A DNA stretch of 20,231 nt. It comes from RGIG5579 sp045580105 (lineage in GTDB: Bacteria; Bacillota; Clostridia; Oscillospirales; SIG627). Of the stretch, positions 6,120 through 14,035 are shown piece after piece. The DNA lies in the NCBI GenBank assembly GCA_045580105.1, contig JAZNNH010000014.1:1-20231 (forward strand). Reading direction: 5' to 3'. A program made the translations under genes and the position numbers. The stretch's first letter is position 1; each line of letters opens with the position of its first letter. A model generated the notes under the pieces. It saw nothing but the letters and a program-made list of their open reading frames with translations, was not told where the DNA came from and made no database searches.

Positions 6120-8921
6120 ATGCTGGAAATTAAATCGTTGTCCAAACGCTATCGGCCCAAAAAAGGGTTGCCCGTAACGGCACTGGACCAAGTTTCTTTG
6201 ACCTTTCCCGAAAAGGGAATGGTTTTCATTGTGGGAAAAAGCGGTTGCGGAAAAAGCACGCTCTTGAACCTGTTGGGAGGACTGGATTCCTATGATTCCG
6301 GAGAAATCATCATCTCCGGCAAATCCTCGAAGGCGTTCCGCCAATCGGATTTTGATTCCTACCGAAATACGCTCGTCGGATTTATTTTTCAGGAATATAA
6401 CGTGCTGGACGAATTCACGGTCGGTGCCAATATCGCGCTGGCTTTGGAATTGCAGGGAAAAAAGGCACTCGACGATGAGATTTCCCGTATTCTGGAGCAG
6501 GTGGATCTGGTCGGATACGGAAACAGAAGACCGAACGAGCTGTCCGGCGGACAGAAACAGAGGGTTGCCATCGCCCGTGCACTGGTGAAAAATCCGAAGA
6601 TCATTATGGCAGACGAGCCCACCGGCGCACTCGATTCCAATACGGGTCGGCAGGTTCTGGATACCTTAAAGAAGCTCTCGCACGATAAGCTTGTCATCGT
6701 GGTTTCTCACGACATCGATTTTGCACATCAATACGCCGACCGCATTGTGGAGCTGTCCGACGGAAAAGTCCTTTCCGATCGTGAATATGCATCTCGCGTT
6801 GCGACAGAGGAAGCGGACGGCATCACCTTCGAACAGGGCGAGGTTCGCGTGTCACGCGGGTATCGGCTCACCGAGGAAGACAGAGAAGCCATCAATGCTT
6901 ATTTATCTTCGCTTGAAACGGGAGAAGAGGTGGTAATCCGCGGCAAGAAAAGCAAAGAAAGAGTCGGTCGGGAAGCCGGAAAGCCGGATTTATCCCACCT
7001 CAACCCCATTCGATTCATCCCCTCGCGTCTTCCGATGAAAGCGGCATTCCGCATCGGTTGCGGTGCGCTCAAGCACAAGAAAATCCGTCTTGCGTTCACC
7101 ATTTTGCTCTCATGTATCGCCTTCGGTCTATTCGGACTTGCCGATACCTTCGGTGCGTACGACCATATCACCACCTGCACGCGTTCGATTTTGGATTCTT
7201 CCATCAACTACGTTTCCTTTGCCAAAACGCAAAAACACGTCTACGGCGAAGGGGAAGAGGATTTTTATTATTCCCGAAGCGGTAAAATCCGCCAAGAGGA
7301 GCTGAGCGAGATTTCCAAACGCAGCGGCGTTTCCCTGCAGGGTGTGTTCGTTCCGTATCAAGCAAATTTGGAATTCACTTCGCTTTATGATAACGAAGCG
7401 GAATTCACCAAATCCGATTTTCACATTTACCCTTATGGCTTTAACGGCTTTTCCGAGCTTTCTTCCGATATGGTTTCTGCCAATTCGCTTCGCATCTTGG
7501 CGGGACGCTTGCCGGAGGGGGACAAAAACGAAATCGCCATCACCTCCTATATCTGCGAAACCTTTTACATCGGCGGATTTGCGCGCCAAGAAGACGGAAA
7601 AACGGTCTATGACAAGGTTTCCGTGCCTGAGGATATGCTGGGGAAGGTTATCCCCTTAAACGGCGTGGATTATACGGTCGTCGGCGTACTTGACTCCGGC
7701 TTTGATCTGGATCGTTACCGCCCCTTGACAGAAGAGATAAAGGATGAATCCACCGCTGACCTTCTCGTTTCATATGCCTTGATGCAGGAGCTGTCCGGCA
7801 TTCGGGAATACTCCATGGCACAGATCGCCTTCGTCGGTCAAGGACATTTGGATGCGCTCCTCGAAAAAGAACCGCAATTTTTGGAAGCGGAAAACGGATA
7901 TTTTGAATTGCAGTGGATCATCAAGGATCACGGCGAGGAATATCGAAGCGGAACGGCCGCCGATCGCTACGGCACGCTTCAGCACCGCGGAGACTATGAA
8001 ATTGCTTGGGCAGACGGCGAAAAAGAGAGCTTGGCGGAAAACGAAGTGGTCGTTTCCCTCGAATTTCTCTCTTACATCGTTTCCGGCTTTTCCGCCAAGG
8101 ACGGAAAGGCGACTGAGGAAAACGTCATAGAACTCCCTGATTTTTCCAAGGGGGAGAACGAAGAATTTTTTGCTCGGCTCAAAGAAATGCAGCCGCTTTT
8201 CCTTTCGGTCGGTAATTGGTATCAAAACGAGAACCCCAAAGAAATTGAAAACGCCACCATCGTCGGTGTTTTGCTTCCCGATGAAAAAGCCATCCTGCCC
8301 GAACCGGGAATTGTGCTTTTGGGAAATGAAGCTTTGATTGGAAGCATCGCTCGTCTTCATGACGGCGTGTTCCGCTATGCGGTGGGACAGATGCCGAAAA
8401 CCTACGGTGAGGTGGAACAGCTTGTTCGCTTCAGCAACGAAGAAGGGGATGTGCGTTATGAACTCCAAAATCCCGTCACGTTTGAGCTGGAAGCGATTCA
8501 CGAGGTTCTTTTGGTGCTCTCCAAGGTCTTCCTTTACGTCGGCATCGGCTTTGCGGTCTTTGCCTCGTTCCTTTTGGCAAACTTCATCGGCACCAGTATC
8601 GCTTATAAAAAACAGCAGATCGGCATTTTGCGTGCCATCGGGGCGCGCTCTAACGACGTTTTCCGCATCTTCTTTGCGGAAAGCTTTGTTATTGCTATCA
8701 TCAATTTCATCCTTTCCGCGGTAGGAACCTTTGCCGTGGTGTCACTGATCAATTACGTTGTTCGTACGGAAACGGGAATTCTGATTACCATTCTCACGTT
8801 CTCCTTCCGCCAAGTTGCTCTGCTTCTTGCCGCAAGTGTTTTGGTAGCGGCGCTGGCAAGCTTTATTCCCGTCAAGAAAATTGCCTCGAAAAGGCCGATC
8901 GACGCCATTCGCGATCGATAA
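6120..8921 (+). CDS. Fused ABC ATPase-permease, MacB/FtsX-type
   Basis: A 933-residue single-chain ABC transporter. The N-terminal ATPase has Walker A GKSGCGKST (39-47), signature LSGGQKQR (141-148), Walker B IIMADEPTGALD (about 161-172) and H-loop SHD (about 198-200). It resembles the LolD/MacB group. A linker leads to TM1 (about 327-345). A large extracytoplasmic domain of about 450 residues follows, then three C-terminal helices (about 797-826, 850-882, 887-921) with the FtsX-type motif QIGILRAIGAR between them. This TM1-ectodomain-TM2-4 topology defines mechanotransmission-type ABC proteins, which expel peptides, antibiotics or lipoproteins or signal to the wall without classical transport. 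AAGGAGG is 5 bases before the ATG. It may be cotranscribed with the amidase and VTT genes and ends at a strong terminator. The substrate is unknown. Confidence 0.88.
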   Translation: MLEIKSLSKRYRPKKGLPVTALDQVSLTFPEKGMVFIVGKSGCGKSTLLNLLGGLDSYDSGEIIISGKSSKAFRQSDFDSYRNTLVGFIFQEYNVLDEFTVGANIALALELQGKKALDDEISRILEQVDLVGYGNRRPNELSGGQKQRVAIARALVKNPKIIMADEPTGALDSNTGRQVLDTLKKLSHDKLVIVVSHDIDFAHQYADRIVELSDGKVLSDREYASRVATEEADGITFEQGEVRVSRGYRLTEEDREAINAYLSSLETGEEVVIRGKKSKERVGREAGKPDLSHLNPIRFIPSRLPMKAAFRIGCGALKHKKIRLAFTILLSCIAFGLFGLADTFGAYDHITTCTRSILDSSINYVSFAKTQKHVYGEGEEDFYYSRSGKIRQEELSEISKRSGVSLQGVFVPYQANLEFTSLYDNEAEFTKSDFHIYPYGFNGFSELSSDMVSANSLRILAGRLPEGDKNEIAITSYICETFYIGGFARQEDGKTVYDKVSVPEDMLGKVIPLNGVDYTVVGVLDSGFDLDRYRPLTEEIKDESTADLLVSYALMQELSGIREYSMAQIAFVGQGHLDALLEKEPQFLEAENGYFELQWIIKDHGEEYRSGTAADRYGTLQHRGDYEIAWADGEKESLAENEVVVSLEFLSYIVSGFSAKDGKATEENVIELPDFSKGENEEFFARLKEMQPLFLSVGNWYQNENPKEIENATIVGVLLPDEKAILPEPGIVLLGNEALIGSIARLHDGVFRYAVGQMPKTYGEVEQLVRFSNEEGDVRYELQNPVTFELEAIHEVLLVLSKVFLYVGIGFAVFASFLLANFIGTSIAYKKQQIGILRAIGARSNDVFRIFFAESFVIAIINFILSAVGTFAVVSLINYVVRTETGILITILTFSFRQVALLLAASVLVAALASFIPVKKIASKRPIDAIRDR

Positions 8922-8927
8922 GAAATG

Positions 8928-8956
8928 AGTTGCTTTCGAAAGAAAGCAACTTTTTT
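8928..8956 (+). terminator. Intrinsic terminator after the fused ABC gene
   Basis: A 10-bp perfect stem AGTTGCTTTC / GAAAGCAACT (arms 8928-8937 and 8942-8951) with a GAAA tetraloop, followed by five more T. It begins 7 bases after the stop codon. The -35 of the next promoter starts only two bases beyond the T tract, so the two operons are tightly insulated. Confidence 0.9.
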
Positions 8957-8957
8957 C

Positions 8958-8986
8958 TTGACAGAATTTGAGAAACTTATTATACT
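8958..8986 (+). promoter_or_regulatory. SigmaA promoter of the MarR-exporter operon
   Basis: A perfect -35 TTGACA (8958-8963), the optimal 17-base spacer and a -10 TATACT (8981-8986, 5 of 6). It should be strong when unrepressed. The predicted transcription start, about 8993, falls inside the palindrome listed next. Confidence 0.85.
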
Positions 8987-8987
8987 T

Positions 8988-9013
8988 AAATTAATAAGGT
9001 ACCTTACTAATTT
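8988..9013. promoter_or_regulatory. Probable MarR operator: 26-bp near-perfect palindrome
   Basis: The palindrome is centred between 9000 and 9001. Its inner 12 bases, TAAGGTACCTTA, are perfect, and the outer arms AAATTA / TAATTT extend it to 26 bp with one mismatched pair (8994/9007). It begins two bases after the -10 element and covers the predicted transcription start. A dimeric MarR protein bound there would block RNA polymerase. The next gene encodes such a protein, so autorepression of the operon is the simplest reading. Binding itself is inferred. Confidence 0.75.
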
Positions 9014-9029
9014 GAAGGGAGGGATCAAA

Positions 9030-9473
9030 ATGAAAATAGAGGAGAAACTGCTCGCTTCGTTTCGCCGCGCTTGGGCATATTCCCGACGGGAAAGACGGCA
9101 GTTTTTGGAATCGGAGGGCGAAACAAAACCGATTCGCGGCTCAGGTCACATTTTGGAATCCCTTTCCCTTGACAAGGGAAAAAGTCAGCGTGCGCTGGCG
9201 CTGGAACTCGGAATCCGTCCCCAGTCCCTTTCGGAAGCGTTGGGGCATTTGGAGGAAAGAGGGGAGATCCGAAGACAAGCAGATCCTGCCGACGGCAGAG
9301 TTACCTTGGTGTTTCTGACCCGAGAGGGAGCCGAAAAACGAAAAAAACATCAACAGATCCGAACCGAACACGCAACCCAATTCTTTTCCGTTTTATCACA
9401 GGAAGAAAAAGAACAGCTTTTGTATCTCTTGGAAAAAATCACCCAAGACCGTGAAAAAAAGGAGGAACCGTAA
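9030..9473 (+). CDS. MarR-family transcriptional repressor
   Basis: A 147-residue winged-helix regulator of MarR size and layout. An N-terminal helix for dimerisation comes first, then the winged HTH (about 50-106) with recognition-helix region RPQSLSEALGHLEERG (63-78) and the wing DPADGR (85-90), equivalent to the family's DxRDGR. C-terminal helices (108-140) complete the dimer interface. It is expected to repress its own operon and to release DNA on binding a small toxic or phenolic ligand. The start at 9030 follows AAGGGAGGG at about 6 bases; a longer reading from 8925 would run through the terminator and promoter and is rejected. Its stop codon overlaps the start of the exporter gene by one base (TAATG), so the two proteins are translationally coupled. 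The palindrome at the promoter is its likely operator. Confidence 0.88.
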   Translation: MKIEEKLLASFRRAWAYSRRERRQFLESEGETKPIRGSGHILESLSLDKGKSQRALALELGIRPQSLSEALGHLEERGEIRRQADPADGRVTLVFLTREGAEKRKKHQQIRTEHATQFFSVLSQEEKEQLLYLLEKITQDREKKEEP

Positions 9474-11371
9474 TGCCCCCACCCATGCTGTATCAATATA
9501 AAAAAGTCCCCAAGCCGAAGAATTTAAGGGACGTTCCGCGATATGTAAAAGAATTACTGGGCGGCTTTTTCGTCCGATTTGCCTACATTGTGAAGCTGGT
9601 TTGGAAAACGGGCAAATGGATTCTGTTTCTCCTTTCCTTCGTCGCTCTGTTTAAGGGCGTCACGCCGGTCATCGGAAGCTTGATCTCCCAGCGGATTTTA
9701 AATGAACTGCAAACGGTTCTCGCCGGCAGAGTCGCGGTCGATTTTGCCGATTCGATGGTGCTCAAGCTTCTCATTTTCCTGTTTGTGTATCGAATCATCG
9801 TCAAGATCGTCAACAACGTCAGCACCGCCCTCAACCGCATCGCGGGAGAAAAGGTGGTAAGGCAAGTCAAGGTCCAGATGATGGAAAAGTCAAAAGAGAT
9901 CGATTTGGCATCCTTTGACAATCCCAAGTTTTATGAAAAAATGGAAAACGCCAACCGCGAGGCAGGCAACCGTCCGCTGACCATTCTGTCGGAAACCTTC
10001 GGCATCGTCAGTACCGCCATTGAATTTGCCAGCTACCTTGCCATTTTGCTTTCCGCGCCGGGTCTTTCTTGGATGACGTTTTTGATTCTTTTGGTTTCGA
10101 TCCCATCTGCCATCATCAATTTTATCTATCGCAAAAAGAACTTCAATTATATGCGCCGCCGTTCCAAGGACCGCCGTCAGATGAATTATTATTCCGATCT
10201 TTTGGTCAACAAGGATATGATCAAGGAAGTTCGAATGTATGATCTGGCTGACGTGTTTATCGGGCGCTTTGTCGAAGTATTCGCGCGGTATTATCGCGGT
10301 CTTCGCAATCTGATCGTCAGCGAGCGAGTTTGGCACGTGGGCATCGGCATTGTTTCGAGCTTGCTGAACTTGGCTTTTTACATTATCATTGCCAAAAAGG
10401 TATTTCGCGGCGAGTTTATGATCGGTGACTATACGCTCTTCACCGGCGCGATCCTTTCTGTTTCCAATTGTGTCAGCACCTTGATTACAACCTCTGCCAC
10501 CATTTACGAGGGAACGCTTTTCATTGACAACCTCATCGCCTTTATGAAAGAGAAAGCCACGATCCGGCCCAAGGGCGAACCCCCCCTTCCGGTTTCGAAA
10601 AACACGGGACACACCATTGAGTTTAAAAACGTCAGCTTCCGCTATCCCGGAACAGAAAGATACGTGCTGAAAAACATCAATCTTCTGATCTCGCCTGGAG
10701 AAACGGTGGTTTTGGTCGGACTCAACGGCGCGGGAAAAACGACCCTACTCAAACTTTTGATGCGTCTTTACGACCCGACCGAGGGTGTGATTTATTTGGA
10801 CGGCGTTGACATCCGCGAATACGACGTCAAGAGCTTATATCGGATGTTCGGCATTATTTTCCAAGATTTTGGAAAATACGCCGTCACGGTGGAGGAAAAC
10901 ATTCGCTACGGAGATATCCACAAGGAAGCGGATTTTGCCAAGATAGAAGAAGCGGCGCGTCAAAGTGCTGCCGAAGAATATATCCGCGCGTTGCCGAACG
11001 GTTTTGATACCCCTCTGATGCGCTTTTTCGAGCCAAACGGCATCGAGCTTTCGATCGGACAGTGGCAGAAGCTTGCGGTTGCCAGAGCGTTTTACGCCGA
11101 TTCGGACTTTTTGATTTTGGATGAACCGACGGCATCGCTTGACCCCATGGCAGAGCAAGAAATCTTCCTGCAGTTCGATCAGCTTCGGGAACACAAGACC
11201 TCGATTTTCGTTTCGCATCGGCTTTCCAGCGCCACCATTGCCGATCAGATCATCGTGCTCGAAAACGGAACGGTAGTCGAAAACGGAACCCACAAAGCCC
11301 TGATGGCGAAAAAAGAAAAGTATTACGCCCTCTTTTCCACGCAGGCAAAACGCTATCTGGAAGAAGCATAA
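9473..11371 (+). CDS. ABC exporter, fused transmembrane and ATPase domains
   Basis: A 632-residue half-transporter expected to dimerise in the cytoplasmic membrane and export a drug, lipid or peptide using ATP. The membrane domain (about 45-350) has around six helices, for example WILFLLSFVALF and LLIFLFVYRIIVKIV. The ATPase follows with Walker A GLNGAGKTT (416-424), signature LSIGQ (526-530), Walker B LILDEP (D550, catalytic E551) and H-loop H582 in FVSHRLS. The signature has Ile in place of the first Gly of LSGGQ, while the flanking WQKLAVARAF is standard. GGAGG (9461-9465) sits 7 bases before the ATG; a second in-frame ATG at 9485 is possible but worse placed. A MarR repressor lies immediately upstream, which suggests ligand-induced efflux. 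The gene ends at a strong hairpin. Confidence 0.9.
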   Translation: MPPPMLYQYKKVPKPKNLRDVPRYVKELLGGFFVRFAYIVKLVWKTGKWILFLLSFVALFKGVTPVIGSLISQRILNELQTVLAGRVAVDFADSMVLKLLIFLFVYRIIVKIVNNVSTALNRIAGEKVVRQVKVQMMEKSKEIDLASFDNPKFYEKMENANREAGNRPLTILSETFGIVSTAIEFASYLAILLSAPGLSWMTFLILLVSIPSAIINFIYRKKNFNYMRRRSKDRRQMNYYSDLLVNKDMIKEVRMYDLADVFIGRFVEVFARYYRGLRNLIVSERVWHVGIGIVSSLLNLAFYIIIAKKVFRGEFMIGDYTLFTGAILSVSNCVSTLITTSATIYEGTLFIDNLIAFMKEKATIRPKGEPPLPVSKNTGHTIEFKNVSFRYPGTERYVLKNINLLISPGETVVLVGLNGAGKTTLLKLLMRLYDPTEGVIYLDGVDIREYDVKSLYRMFGIIFQDFGKYAVTVEENIRYGDIHKEADFAKIEEAARQSAAEEYIRALPNGFDTPLMRFFEPNGIELSIGQWQKLAVARAFYADSDFLILDEPTASLDPMAEQEIFLQFDQLREHKTSIFVSHRLSSATIADQIIVLENGTVVENGTHKALMAKKEKYYALFSTQAKRYLEEA

Positions 11372-11386
11372 TTCTCAAAAACAAAA

Positions 11387-11419
11387 AAATCCCCCTTTGG
11401 ACGTACCAAAGGGGGATTT
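11387..11419. terminator. Bidirectional intrinsic terminator, exporter and sugar transferase
   Basis: A 14-bp perfect stem AAATCCCCCTTTGG / CCAAAGGGGGATTT (arms 11387-11400 and 11406-11419) with loop ACGTA. Read on the minus strand it ends in a long T tract (TTTTTTTGTTTTT), so it is an excellent terminator for the sugar transferase. On the plus strand the tail is ATTTCAATTTATTT, adequate but weaker. Confidence 0.9.
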
Positions 11420-11423
11420 CAAT

Positions 11424-12914
11424 TTATTTCTGTTCTTTTTCTTGCAGTTCTTTTAAAAGCGCTTCTTGTTTTTCTTGATTTTCTTTTGCCACGTCAGCGC
11501 CTTCCGTGCTGTCTTTGCTGAGCATGATTTTGACCGTGAGAATGATCAGTTTCAAATCCAGCTGCAGGGAATAGTTTTCGATATACATCAGATCCAAACG
11601 GAGCTTATCGTAGGGGCTTGTGTTATATTTGCCGTAAATCTGAGCAAAACCGGTCAAACCGCCCTTGACCTTCATACGGTAAGCAAACTCCGGCATCTTT
11701 TCGCAGAATTCATCGACAAACACCTTGCGTTCCGGTCTGGGACCGACGATGGACATATCGCCTTTCAAAATGTTGATAAACTGAGGAATTTCATCCAATC
11801 GGGTTGCACGAACGAATTTTCCCACTTTAGTGATACGCGGATCGTTTTCCCCTGCGGACAGCACCGCGCCGGTGAGCTTTTCCGCATTTTGGATCATACT
11901 TCTGAATTTTAAAATATTAAACTCTCTGCCGCCCAGCGTCATTCGCTTCTGTTTGTAGAACACAGGACCGCCATCCTCGATCTTGATGGCAAGAGCAACC
12001 AAAAGCAGAACCGGAGAGGCGAGCAAGAGAATGATGGCGCTGAACAAAATGTCCATCAAGCGTTTGATGATCCTCTGAGGCAGGGAAATGCTGTTTTGGT
12101 TGATGTAGATCAGGGGCGTATCAAACAGGTTGATGTGTTTGCCGCCGCGCATCAGAATGTCTGAAATTTTGGGAACCACGTAGGTTCGAATGTCGTTTTG
12201 AAAGCAGAATTTCAAAAGATCGTTTCGAATTTGAGCCGGCAGATCGTTCAGGATCACCCCGTCATACAATTTCACCTCTCGGCAAACGGCATCAAGACCC
12301 TCGTCAATGGAAATGAGCTTTTTGATGTTGTATTTATCCTTGCGAGAGTCCATCTTGATTTTGATGCTCACCGCATTGTCGCTTCCGTAGACCAAAAGCA
12401 TTTTGTGCGGGGCAAAGAAATGGTGATAGATCCGTTTGAAGATGAGGATCATAAGCACCGCCACGGCAAGGTCGAGGAAGAACAGCAAGAGAATCGGAAA
12501 AACGGAAACCATGCGGTTTGCAATCAGACAAAGCTGGAAGTAGGTGATAAAGTTTACCATGATCAGCCCGATGAGCTGTCCTAATCCGATGTCGATTGCC
12601 TTTCTTTGGTCAAACAAAAAGCCGTCCAAATTAGCAAAGAAAATGGAGATGAGAAGACCGTATACGCCGACTAAAACGTATTTACCTCTAAAATAAAAAT
12701 ATCCGGGAAGATAGGCGTCCTCATAGGAATTACGGAAGACAACGTAGTATAAAATGCAAAGCACTGCAACTTCGAGAAGACTTTCAAATCCTCGCAGAAG
12801 ACCACGGATTTCGTGGCGTCTGTAGCTGTGATGCAAAAAAATCACCATCCTTGATTGTTTGATCCGGCAGAAAAACACCAAACCTTGCGGAGAAGTGTTT
12901 TCTTTGAACGACAT
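11424..12914 (-). CDS. Polyprenyl-phosphate sugar-1-phosphate transferase (WcaJ/WbaP type)
   Basis: A 496-residue membrane enzyme expected to start a surface polysaccharide by moving a sugar-1-phosphate from a nucleotide sugar onto undecaprenyl phosphate. Four N-terminal helices (about 43-61, 79-95, 108-130, 136-160) precede a cytoplasmic Rossmann-like region (about 170-270). The catalytic domain of the bacterial sugar transferase family starts at a re-entrant helix (about 285-309), with KFRSM (336-340), the catalytic pair D374-E375 in LDEIPQ, GDMSIVGPRPER (385-396) and GLTGFAQI (419-426). The tail (470-496) is Gln/Glu/Lys-rich and probably coiled. The start at 12914 gives the longest reading but has only a weak SD-like sequence (AATAAG); Met23 at 12848 is an alternative. 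It stands alone, with no glycosyltransferase cluster in view. The sugar cannot be told. Confidence 0.88.
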   Translation of the reverse strand: MSFKENTSPQGLVFFCRIKQSRMVIFLHHSYRRHEIRGLLRGFESLLEVAVLCILYYVVFRNSYEDAYLPGYFYFRGKYVLVGVYGLLISIFFANLDGFLFDQRKAIDIGLGQLIGLIMVNFITYFQLCLIANRMVSVFPILLLFFLDLAVAVLMILIFKRIYHHFFAPHKMLLVYGSDNAVSIKIKMDSRKDKYNIKKLISIDEGLDAVCREVKLYDGVILNDLPAQIRNDLLKFCFQNDIRTYVVPKISDILMRGGKHINLFDTPLIYINQNSISLPQRIIKRLMDILFSAIILLLASPVLLLVALAIKIEDGGPVFYKQKRMTLGGREFNILKFRSMIQNAEKLTGAVLSAGENDPRITKVGKFVRATRLDEIPQFINILKGDMSIVGPRPERKVFVDEFCEKMPEFAYRMKVKGGLTGFAQIYGKYNTSPYDKLRLDLMYIENYSLQLDLKLIILTVKIMLSKDSTEGADVAKENQEKQEALLKELQEKEQK

Positions 12915-12931
12915 TTTCTTATTGTTTTCTT

Positions 12932-12961
12932 ATTGTACCACAATCCGGCAAAAAAAGTCAA
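12932..12961 (-). promoter_or_regulatory. SigmaA-type promoter of the sugar transferase gene
   Basis: On the minus strand there is a -35 TTGACT (12961-12956, 5 of 6), an 18-base spacer and a -10 TACAAT (12937-12932, 5 of 6). The predicted start, near 12925, leaves only about 11 bases before the ATG at 12914. Confidence 0.65.
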
Positions 12962-13005
12962 CAAGATGGCCGAAAAAGGCACTGGTTTGTAGGGTTCGAA
13001 AAAAC

Positions 13006-13035
13006 TTGCATTTGCTTTGGAATGCGTGCTATAAT
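13006..13035 (+). promoter_or_regulatory. SigmaA-type promoter of the ZIP transporter gene
   Basis: A -35-like TTGCAT (13006-13011), an 18-base spacer and a perfect -10 TATAAT (13030-13035). The leader of about 48 bases contains two small, mutually exclusive hairpins before AGGAGG (13079-13084). Confidence 0.7.
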
Positions 13036-13089
13036 GAAAGAGGGCAACGGCTTGAATGTTGCCGAAACGTCGGCTTTTAGGAGGATGGT

Positions 13090-13839
13090 ATGAAGCTTGT
13101 ATGGTTGACTGCGCTGGGGGTAGGCGGCGCGACGGTCTTTGGCGCTGTGATCGGTTTCCTGTTTAAGAAAATCTCGCACCGCTTTTCGGATATCGTGTTG
13201 TCGTTTGCGTCGGGCGTGATGTTGGCGGCAGCTGTTTTGGGACTGATTATCCCGTCTGTGGAATTCAGCGGAAAAGAGGGACTTTGGATGACGCTGGCGG
13301 GTGTGTTCGTCGGTGCTCTTTGTCTGAATTTGGTCGATAAACTCGTGCCTCACTTGCACGGATTTGCGGGAGAGGAAAACGAAAATCATCAAAATACCGG
13401 TCTGAGTCAGGTTTTGCTGTTTGTTTTTGCGATCGCCATTCACAATTTACCCGAGGGCATTGCGGCAGGTGTCAGCTTCGGTTCCGGTGATACGGCGCAG
13501 GCGCTGGCGATTGCCGGCGGCATTGCCTTGCAGAACATTCCCGAGGGAATGGTGATCATCGGACCGATGTTAGCGGTGGGAGTATCGCCCAAAAGAACCT
13601 TTCTTTGTGCACTGGGAACGGGGCTTGTCGAAGTGCTCGGCACCTTACTCGGCTATTTTTCCGTTTCCGTTTCCCGTGCGATTTTGCCGTTCGCTCTTGC
13701 GTTTGCCGGCGGCACAATGCTTTACGTGATCAGCGATGAAATGATTCCCGAAACCCACGCGCACGGCAGTCAACGCGGCGCCACTTGGGCTCTTTTGATC
13801 GGCTTTTGCGTGATGCTCGTCACCGATACGCTCCTTTGA
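13090..13839 (+). CDS. ZIP-family divalent metal transporter (ZupT-like)
   Basis: A 249-residue inner-membrane transporter expected to move zinc, iron or a related divalent metal into the cytoplasm. About eight hydrophobic segments are visible. The paired metal-site motifs of ZIP proteins are intact: HNLPEG (118-123) in helix 4 and QNIPEG (148-153) in helix 5, with E181 in GLVE and the conserved ISDEMIPETH (214-223). The loop before helix 4 has a His/Glu-rich stretch (PHLH, EENENH; about 87-100), common in ZIP metal-sensing loops. In helix 5 the first motif residue is Gln rather than His, as in the GufA/ZupT subgroup. AGGAGG is 5 bases before the ATG. It appears monocistronic with its own promoter. 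No clear terminator follows; only an AT-rich hairpin is present. Confidence 0.9.
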   Translation: MKLVWLTALGVGGATVFGAVIGFLFKKISHRFSDIVLSFASGVMLAAAVLGLIIPSVEFSGKEGLWMTLAGVFVGALCLNLVDKLVPHLHGFAGEENENHQNTGLSQVLLFVFAIAIHNLPEGIAAGVSFGSGDTAQALAIAGGIALQNIPEGMVIIGPMLAVGVSPKRTFLCALGTGLVEVLGTLLGYFSVSVSRAILPFALAFAGGTMLYVISDEMIPETHAHGSQRGATWALLIGFCVMLVTDTLL

Positions 13840-13917
13840 TTTTTTTCTTGAAAAAGCATTCTTTTCAAACGGTGAAAAGATGTGCCAAAATTTCCAAAAA
13901 TATTAAGGAAGAAAAAC

Positions 13918-13929
13918 GGCGAATTCGCC
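13918..13929. promoter_or_regulatory. 12-bp perfect palindrome upstream of the surface-protein promoter
   Basis: GGCGAATTCGCC is a perfect inverted repeat centred about 52 bases upstream of the predicted transcription start and ending 10 bases before the -35. This is a usual place for an activator dimer. No regulator can be assigned, and a GC-capped 12-mer around an EcoRI-type core can arise by chance. Confidence 0.35.
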
Positions 13930-13939
13930 AGAAAAACAA

Positions 13940-13968
13940 TTGACAAACAAGCGAAAAATCGGTACAAT
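13940..13968 (+). promoter_or_regulatory. SigmaA promoter of the dockerin/cohesin-like operon
   Basis: A perfect -35 TTGACA (13940-13945), an optimal 17-base spacer and a -10 TACAAT (13963-13968, 5 of 6). It predicts a leader of about 60 bases to the ATG at 14036. It is one of the two best promoters in the window, so the surface proteins are probably abundant. Confidence 0.82.
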
Positions 13969-14035
13969 GAAACTGTATGATACAAGGGGAAACCCGATTG
14001 TGTTTTTATTATATTTTTGCAAAATGGAGAAGGGT

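Noticed and set aside
8925..9029. N-terminal extension of the MarR protein
   Set aside because: It would run through a terminator hairpin, the promoter and the operator; AAGGGAGGG before 9030 sets the start.
13848..13868. Hairpin TTGAAAA/TTTTCAA after the metal transporter gene as a terminator
   Set aside because: The stem is only seven mostly A-T pairs and no T tract follows it; stability would be too low.
13940..14035. N-terminal extension of the dockerin protein from an upstream in-frame ATG
   Set aside because: It would start inside the -35 element and place 32 residues before a perfect signal peptide; GGAG before 14036 fixes the start.
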